The translations under genes were made by a program, and so were the position numbers. 20,277 nt of DNA. Origin: Circinella minor (lineage: Eukaryota > Mucoromycota > Mucoromycetes > Mucorales > Lichtheimiaceae). Below are positions 19,011-20,277 of this stretch, one piece after another. The notes under the pieces were generated by a model. The model was given only the letters and a program-made list of their open reading frames with translations, was not told where the DNA came from and searched no databases. Position 1 is the stretch's first letter; every line of letters begins with the position of its first letter. The stretch is taken from NCBI GenBank assembly GCA_016758965.1, contig JAEPRB010000450.1, positions 1-20,277 of the forward strand, given 5' to 3'.

Positions 19011-19888
19011 AGACGTTAATCTAGTAAGCACGTTGTGCCCAGAAAAATAAGTGTAATTTTTTTTATTGAGATTCACGGAATTTATTGCCTGCCAAAAAAA
19101 GAAATATGTAAACCGCCCCAGCTTCTATTTCACTTCGTGCCAAAAAAATATTTGGCTGCTAAATAACGAAAGTAATTGAGATGAGAAAATATGGTGAGCA
19201 CAACAGAAGCTATAGTCTATGGTCACTACTTCAAAAAGTTAATAAACTGAGAAGAAAAATATAAGTGCCAATACTTAGCCCATATTTAACTAGTATAGTT
19301 GACAGATGTGACCACATGGAGGTGATTGGCACTTTACATCTCACTAATGAATGCAGTTAAAAAATACTTGGTTTTATTTATTGTCTTCCATAATCCAGCG
19401 TCTGTTAAAACATATTGATTGGGACGGAACAAAAATGCAAGTAGAAAATAAAAAACCCTATTGGGAGATAGGGAAAATGGTGTGGAGAAGGGATACTTTG
19501 CAGAAAAGCTTCGCTGTAAAGAATTGGGAAAAGTAACGAAGTGAGAAAATAGAGAAAAGGAGACCGTTTCTGAAGTCCAGTAGAAAAGCTAATTTAAAAG
19601 AAGGAAGAGAATAAGAAAGAGAGTTTTGCTGGAAAAGGTAATTGACATTAATAGAAAAGTTTAATTATTCATGTTGGTTGATCAGGAGCTAGTGGATCCA
19701 TCCATGTCAAAAAGGCTTGTCTAGGACTCTTGTCATCGTATTGCTGTGGGCTGCTATCTGGATGTTGGCGGGTGTCAAGTTCCCCGAAAATGGTACATAG
19801 TATGGGCCAGGTGGTTTTCCAAAAAGATATTTTTCTCGTGATGTTGGTTGTCCTTTGGGAAGCTAACTAAGTAGATATGAAATAGGAT
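19011..19888. other. Non-coding or unresolved region between satellite and minisatellite
   Basis: Purine-rich, with no recognised gene. A 61-codon plus frame at 19351-19536 shows no domain. It contains one isolated unit of the downstream 23-bp repeat (19346-19367). Confidence 0.45.
19346..19367 (+). repeat. Isolated single unit of the 23-bp minisatellite
   Basis: AATGAATGCAGTTAAAAAAT followed by AC matches the array unit (AATGAAGGCAGTTAAAAAAT then AC) at 21 of 22 positions. It lies about 520 bp before the array. Confidence 0.65.
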
Positions 19889-20277
19889 CAGTTAAAGAAT
19901 ACCAATGAAGGCAGTTAAAGAATACCAATGAAAGCAGTTAAAAAATACCAATGAAAGCAGTTAAAAAATACCAATGAAGGCAGTTAAAGAATACCAATGA
20001 AGGCAGTTAAAGAATACCAGTGAAGGCAGTTAAAAAATACCAATGAAGGCAGTTAAAGAATACCAATGAAGGCAGTTAAAAAATACCAATGAAGGCAGTT
20101 AAAGAATACCAATGAAGGCAGTTAAAAAATACCAATGAAGGCAGTTAAAAAATACCAATGAAGGCAGTTAAAGAATACCAATGAAGGCAGTTAAAAAATA
20201 CCAATGAAGGCAGTTAAAGAATACCAATGAAGGCAGTTAAAGAATACCAATGAAGGCAGTTAAAGAATACCAATGAA
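19889..20277 (+). repeat. 23-bp minisatellite, about 17 copies, continues past the window end
   Basis: Head-to-tail units of 23 bp (CAGTTAAAGAATACC then AATGAAGG) run to the last base. Variation is almost confined to two positions: AAAGAAT or AAAAAAT, and GAAGG or GAAAG. One unit has CCAGTG for CCAATG. The full length is unknown because the window ends inside the array. An exact repeat at a window edge can also reflect assembly collapse. Confidence 0.97.

Noticed and set aside
19351..19536. 61-codon plus-strand frame upstream of the minisatellite
   Set aside because: It starts inside the isolated repeat unit, has no recognisable domain and is short enough to be chance.
19889..20277. CRISPR-like array
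   Set aside because: Units are strictly head-to-tail with no spacers between them, in a eukaryotic context; it is a minisatellite.

Overview
The window is an AT-rich, intron-containing eukaryotic sequence made almost entirely of mobile and repetitive DNA. The introns are short with GTAAGT-type donors. Transposase families and intron style suggest a filamentous fungus, plausibly an early-diverging lineage such as Mucoromycota. That placement is an inference and no host gene is present to test it. I found no convincing host housekeeping gene, no functional tRNA or rRNA gene and no CRISPR array.

Layout. (1) 1-2378: the 3' end of a Ty3/Gypsy chromovirus (RNase H end, integrase with a D,D35E triad, chromodomain), a polypurine tract and a 3' LTR. 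The element is cut by the window start. (2) 2446-2580: a small GC-rich palindromic repeat. (3) 3010-12524, minus strand: a decayed Mutator-like (MULE) transposase gene. Its N-terminal half (11397-12524) and C-terminal half (3937-4887) are separated by about 6.5 kb. Past one in-frame stop, the C-terminal half continues into a degraded cysteine-protease-like domain resembling USP deubiquitinases (3010-3936). (4) 4888-11396: the segment interrupting the MULE. It is bounded by 24-bp inverted repeats built from a TTGGGACAT unit and carries two divergent multi-exon genes. One is a CACTA/EnSpm-like (Transposase_21/Tnp2-type) transposase on the minus strand in eight exons. The other is an unrecognised Gln/Pro-rich accessory protein on the plus strand. 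A solo LTR of the same Gypsy family as in (1) sits in their shared upstream region (8693-9103). (5) 13560-16464: a structurally complete PIF/Harbinger element with perfect 24-bp TIRs, a TAA target duplication, a Myb/SANT-like gene and a convergent DD35E transposase gene. (6) 16468-17515: AT-rich non-coding DNA with one GC hairpin. (7) 17516-19010: seven full and one partial copies of a ~200-bp satellite. (8) 19889-20277: a 23-bp minisatellite running off the window end, with one isolated unit about 520 bp upstream.

Relative order of events: the MULE came first, the CACTA-like element inserted into it, and an LTR element then inserted into the CACTA-like element and collapsed to a solo LTR. 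The Harbinger element is separate and looks the youngest, because its ends are perfect and its reading frames open. The most unusual item is the MULE reading frame fused to a USP-like protease domain.
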